NCBI GenBank assembly: GCA_002473385.1
Contig: DKTR01000020.1
Span: 1 to 35,628, forward strand
Origin: Lachnospiraceae bacterium UBA7225
Lineage (GTDB): Bacteria > Bacillota > Clostridia > Lachnospirales > Lachnospiraceae
Direction: 5' to 3'
Length of the DNA stretch: 35,628 nt
The position numbers and the translations under genes were made by a program. Shown here in pieces: positions 32,363 through 35,628 of this stretch. Every line of letters begins with the position of its first letter. Within the stretch, counting starts at the first letter, position 1. The notes under the pieces were generated by a model. That model ran no database searches, had not been told where the DNA came from, and worked only from the letters and a program-made list of their open reading frames with translations.

Positions 32363-35008
32363 CTACCAGCGGTTTTTCAGACGGCTTTGCAGCCGGTTCA
32401 GAACATTCAGCGCTTCGATCGGCGTAAGTGTAGAAATTTCAATTTCTTTTAATTCCTTCAGAACGTCCTCATCGCTTACCGTATCAAATAAGGTCATCTG
32501 GTCAAGATCAACCTGATCATATTTTTTCTTCTTCGGCTTTGTACTTTTTCCCTCCGCCTTTGCTTCGTGTACTGCCTCTGTGATATCAGCATCGCTCAGC
32601 TCCTGCACCAGTTCCTTTGCCCGCTCAATAACGCTGTCCGGCACACCGGCAAGCTTTGCCACCTGGATGCCGTAGCTTTTATCCGCGCCGCCTTTTACAA
32701 TTTTGCGCAGGAATACAATATCGTCACCGCGTTCCTTAACAGCAATGCAGTAGTTGTTTACCGAGGACAGCTTCCCCTCCAGCTCTGTCAGCTCATGATA
32801 ATGGGTTGCGAACAGTGTCTTGGCCCCCAGAAGCTTCGGGTTGCTGATGTGTTCCACAACCGCCCAGGCGATGCTCAGACCATCAAAGGTACTGGTGCCG
32901 CGCCCGATCTCATCCAGCACAAGGAGGCTGTCTGATGTGGCATTTTTCAAAATGTTTGCTACTTCTGTCATTTCTACCATAAAAGTACTCTGCCCGGAGG
33001 CGAGGTCGTCCGACGCACCTACACGTGTAAAAATGCGGTCCACAATACCAATTTTTGCTTCTGATGCCGGGACAAAAGAGCCGATCTGCGCCATCAGAAC
33101 GATCAGCGCGCTCTGACGCATATAGGTGGATTTGCCGGCCATATTTGGTCCGGTGATGATCGAGATACGGTTTTTATGGTTATCCAGAACCGTATCGTTG
33201 GCAATAAACATATCGTTTTTTATCATTTTTTCTACAACCGGATGGCGCCCGTCACGAATCTGGATCTGTCCGCGGCTGTTCATTTTCGGGCACACATAAT
33301 TGTTCTGTTCGGCAACCAGCGCAAGGGAAGCAAAGACGTCAATGCCGGCAATTGCCTTCGCTGTCTGCTGGATGCGCAGGATCTCTCCGGCAATTTTATC
33401 GCGTACCTCACAGAACAGCTCATATTCCAGCGAGATCAGTCGGTCCTCCGCCCCAAGGATGATATCTTCCAGTTCCTTGAGCTCCGGCGTGATATAGCGC
33501 TCGGCATTTGCGAGTGTCTGCTTTCTGGTGTAATAATCCGGCACCATGTCCTTGTAGGAATTGGTGACTTCAAGGTAATATCCAAACACCCGGTTATATT
33601 TAACCTTCATATTTTTGATGCCGGTTTTTTCGCGCTCCTTTGCCTCCAGATCGGCAAGCCAGGTTTTTCCCTCGGTCTTTGCCTGGCGCAGACGGTCTAC
33701 TTCCTCATGAAAGCCGTCGCGGATCAGATTACCTTCCCGAATAGTGATCGGCGGCTCCTCAATGATCGCACGCTCCACCAGCGTACAGAGATCCTCCAGC
33801 GCATCAATATCCTCGCGGATACTGCACAAAAGCTCACTCTTGAAATCTCCCATAATATATTTGATGTGCGGAAGCATCGACAATGAACTTTTAAACGCGA
33901 TCAGATCGCGCGGATTTGCCGTCTGATAGCTGATCTTGCTGATCAGACGCTCCAGGTCATATACAGGATTAAGATATTCGCGGATTTCCTCGCGGGCAAT
34001 GGCATTCGCCTTCAGTTCTGTAACAGCCTCCTGGCGGCGCTCAATCTCGTCGATATCAATGAGCGGCTGTTCGATAAAGCTGCGCAGCATACGCGCGCCC
34101 ATTGCCGTTTTTGTTTTATCCAGCACCCAGAGAAGGGAGCCTCTTCTCTGCTTTTCACGCAGAGTCTCACAGAGCTCCAGATTACGTCTTGTGGAGCTGT
34201 CCAGTACCATATATTTTCCACTTGTATACGGAGTGAGCTGCGTCAGATTGCTGATAGAGGTCTTCTGCGTCTCAATCAGATACTGCAGAAGCGCACCCGC
34301 AGCGATCACGCCGCAGTTGAAATCGCCAAGCCCCAGCCCGTCAATACTTGCTGTGTGAAAATGCTCCGTCAGCGCACGTTTGCAGAGGTCATCGTCAAAA
34401 TACCAGTCCTCCAGCGCATAAACTGTAATCCCAAGCCGTGCTTTCAGATCCTCCATATCGATACCGCTCATCAGAAGCGTCTGTGTACAGATGATTTCCT
34501 TCGGGGAAAATTTAAAAATTTCATCTGTCAGCTTGCGGGCAGAATCCAGCTCTGTCACCAGATAAGCACCCGTGGAGATATCCGCGACCGACACCCCAAA
34601 ACGATCTGCCATACAGACAATGCACATCAGATAATTATTCCGTGTTTCGTCGAGAGCGAGCGTATTTAAATTGGTACCCGGCGTGACAATGCGGACTACC
34701 TCGCGCTTCACTATGCCCTTTGCCTGCTTCGGGTCTTCCATCTGCTCACAGATGGCGACTTTGTATCCCTTGGAAACCAGCTTGTTCAGGTAATTGTCTA
34801 CGGCATGGTAAGGTACACCACACATTGGTGCGCGCTCTTCCTGCCCGCAGCTCTTGCCGGTCAGTGTAATTTCCAGTTCCCTTGATGCAGTCAGCGCATC
34901 GTCAAAAAACATCTCATAAAAATCACCAAGTCTGTAAAATAAGATACAGTCCTGATAATTTTTCTTCGTTTCCAGGTACTGCTGCATCATTGGTGTCAGT
35001 TGTTCCAC
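32363..35008 (-). CDS. mutS: DNA mismatch repair protein MutS
   Basis: The ~881-residue protein begins at GTG 35008 (VEQLTPMMQQYLETKKNY), one base from the miaB stop, with AGAGG upstream. The mismatch-contacting motif FxE appears in RLGDFYEMFFDDA. Connector and lever domains follow, then the ATPase: GPNMAGKSTYMRQSAL (Walker A), LLVLDEIGRGTSTFDGLSIAWAV (Walker B), LFATHYHELTEL. The C-terminus is a basic stretch (KSTKPKKKKYD) and a short tail. It recognises mismatches and recruits MutL. A longer frame to 35068 is inside miaB and not supported. Confidence 0.97.
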   Translation of the reverse strand: MEQLTPMMQQYLETKKNYQDCILFYRLGDFYEMFFDDALTASRELEITLTGKSCGQEERAPMCGVPYHAVDNYLNKLVSKGYKVAICEQMEDPKQAKGIVKREVVRIVTPGTNLNTLALDETRNNYLMCIVCMADRFGVSVADISTGAYLVTELDSARKLTDEIFKFSPKEIICTQTLLMSGIDMEDLKARLGITVYALEDWYFDDDLCKRALTEHFHTASIDGLGLGDFNCGVIAAGALLQYLIETQKTSISNLTQLTPYTSGKYMVLDSSTRRNLELCETLREKQRRGSLLWVLDKTKTAMGARMLRSFIEQPLIDIDEIERRQEAVTELKANAIAREEIREYLNPVYDLERLISKISYQTANPRDLIAFKSSLSMLPHIKYIMGDFKSELLCSIREDIDALEDLCTLVERAIIEEPPITIREGNLIRDGFHEEVDRLRQAKTEGKTWLADLEAKEREKTGIKNMKVKYNRVFGYYLEVTNSYKDMVPDYYTRKQTLANAERYITPELKELEDIILGAEDRLISLEYELFCEVRDKIAGEILRIQQTAKAIAGIDVFASLALVAEQNNYVCPKMNSRGQIQIRDGRHPVVEKMIKNDMFIANDTVLDNHKNRISIITGPNMAGKSTYMRQSALIVLMAQIGSFVPASEAKIGIVDRIFTRVGASDDLASGQSTFMVEMTEVANILKNATSDSLLVLDEIGRGTSTFDGLSIAWAVVEHISNPKLLGAKTLFATHYHELTELEGKLSSVNNYCIAVKERGDDIVFLRKIVKGGADKSYGIQVAKLAGVPDSVIERAKELVQELSDADITEAVHEAKAEGKSTKPKKKKYDQVDLDQMTLFDTVSDEDVLKELKEIEISTLTPIEALNVLNRLQSRLKNRW

Positions 35009-35009
35009 T

Positions 35010-35628
35010 TTAGTACCTCTCTCCCATATAGTAAAAGCCCTTGCTCTCCAGCAGATGCACATCCACAATCTTTCCGATCAGGGAGGCATCGCCCGGAAAA
35101 TGTACCAGCAGATTATTCGAAAGTCTGCCGGTCATAAGGGATGTATCCTGGCTGTTAATCTCTTCCACCAGTACAGGCAGTGTCTGCCCGGTCAGTCTTC
35201 CCGCCATCTCTTTTGAAATGTCCTGTACAAGTGTGAGAAGACGGTCAAAACGCTGCTTTACAATGTCTTCCGGCACCTGGTTCTCCATAGCTGCGGCAGG
35301 TGTTCCGGTACGCTTTGAATAGATAAAGGTGAAGGCGCTGTCATAGCGCACCTGGCGCACAACGTCCAGTGTTTCCTCGAAATCCTCTTCTGTCTCGCCC
35401 GGAAATCCCACGATAATGTCCGTAGTCAGGGCGATATCCGGCATAGCGGTCCTGATCCTGTCCACCAGGGCCAGATACTGCGCCTTCGTATAACGTCTGT
35501 TCATGGCCTGTAAGATTCTGTCGGAACCGGCCTGTACGGGCAGATGCAGATGCCGGCAGATCTTCTTAGACTGTCTCATCACATCGATCAGCTCGTCGGA
35601 CAGATCCTTCGGATGGGAGGTCATAAAG
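35010..35628 (-). CDS. miaB: tRNA methylthiotransferase MiaB (N-terminal part outside window)
   Basis: The gene runs off the right edge; about 206 C-terminal residues are visible. They include the end of the radical-SAM barrel (TSHPKDLSDELIDVM, HLHLPVQAGSDRILQAMNRRYTKAQYL, DIIVGFPGETEEDFEETLDVV, FTFIYSKRTGTPAAAMENQVP). The TRAM domain follows (LVEEINSQDTSLMTGRLSNNLLVHF). MiaB adds the methylthio group to isopentenyl-A37 of tRNA. The Fe-S ligands in the N-terminal half are not visible here. Assignment as MiaB rather than MtaB or RimO rests on wording and on the mutS-mutL-miaA neighbourhood. Confidence 0.92.
   Translation of the reverse strand, partial: FMTSHPKDLSDELIDVMRQSKKICRHLHLPVQAGSDRILQAMNRRYTKAQYLALVDRIRTAMPDIALTTDIIVGFPGETEEDFEETLDVVRQVRYDSAFTFIYSKRTGTPAAAMENQVPEDIVKQRFDRLLTLVQDISKEMAGRLTGQTLPVLVEEINSQDTSLMTGRLSNNLLVHFPGDASLIGKIVDVHLLESKGFYYMGERY

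Noticed and set aside
1..35628. CRISPR arrays, tRNA or rRNA genes, insertion sequences
   Set aside because: No regularly spaced repeats, cloverleaf-like runs, rRNA segments or transposase frames were noticed while reading both strands; a tool-based scan could not be run.

Overview
The window looks like a chromosomal segment of an anaerobic low-GC Gram-positive (class Clostridia). Protein wording, gene order and near-balanced base composition fit Lachnospiraceae best. That placement is inferred from gene order (miaB-mutS-mutL-miaA; radC-mreBCD-PBP2-minCDE-rodA-mgsA; ylmE-sepF-ylmH-lspA-rluD), not from a marker gene. No rRNA, tRNA, CRISPR array, insertion sequence or prophage module was seen, and no gene-free stretch exceeds about 185 bases.

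Left part, 1-6449, plus strand. It opens with the end of an Rrf2/IscR-type regulator. A ZTP (ZMP) riboswitch overlapping an intrinsic terminator follows, controlling a split purine pair: a stand-alone IMP cyclohydrolase and a stand-alone AICAR transformylase. Next come a YjjG-like HAD nucleotidase and a membrane-anchored CapA-family protein. A near-consensus promoter embedded in an array of LexA-box-like sites then drives a small YneA-like LysM protein. A Xer-type tyrosine recombinase with its own promoter and a repeat-rich leader follows. A hairpin at 6492-6514 separates the convergent halves.

Right part, 6535-35628, minus strand throughout. In the direction of transcription (high to low coordinates) it holds four blocks. 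(1) miaB (partial), mutS, mutL, miaA, a YnbB-like PLP enzyme, and two overlapping FAD-dependent oxidoreductase genes. (2) radC, mreB, mreC, mreD, a very large class B PBP, minC, minD, minE, rodA, a methylglyoxal synthase homologue and a DacF-like carboxypeptidase: the elongation and septum-placement block. (3) A small P-loop NTPase with its own promoter and terminator. (4) A HlyD-like membrane protein, yggS/ylmE, sepF, ylmH, aroB, lspA, rluD, then a cytidylate-kinase-like protein with its own promoter, and dtd.

Many genes overlap or sit within 20 bases of each other, so long co-transcribed units are likely. The most interesting signals are inside apparently ordinary genes. The MreB homologue has lost the acidic residues that normally support ATP hydrolysis. 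The methylglyoxal synthase homologue has valine where the catalytic aspartate should be. MinE lacks the usual N-terminal membrane-targeting segment. PBP2 carries an insert of roughly 270 residues. Together they suggest lineage-specific rewiring of the cell-shape and division machinery. The other candidates worth following are the LexA-box promoter in front of the LysM/Xer pair and the riboswitch. No clearly new multi-gene system is evident.
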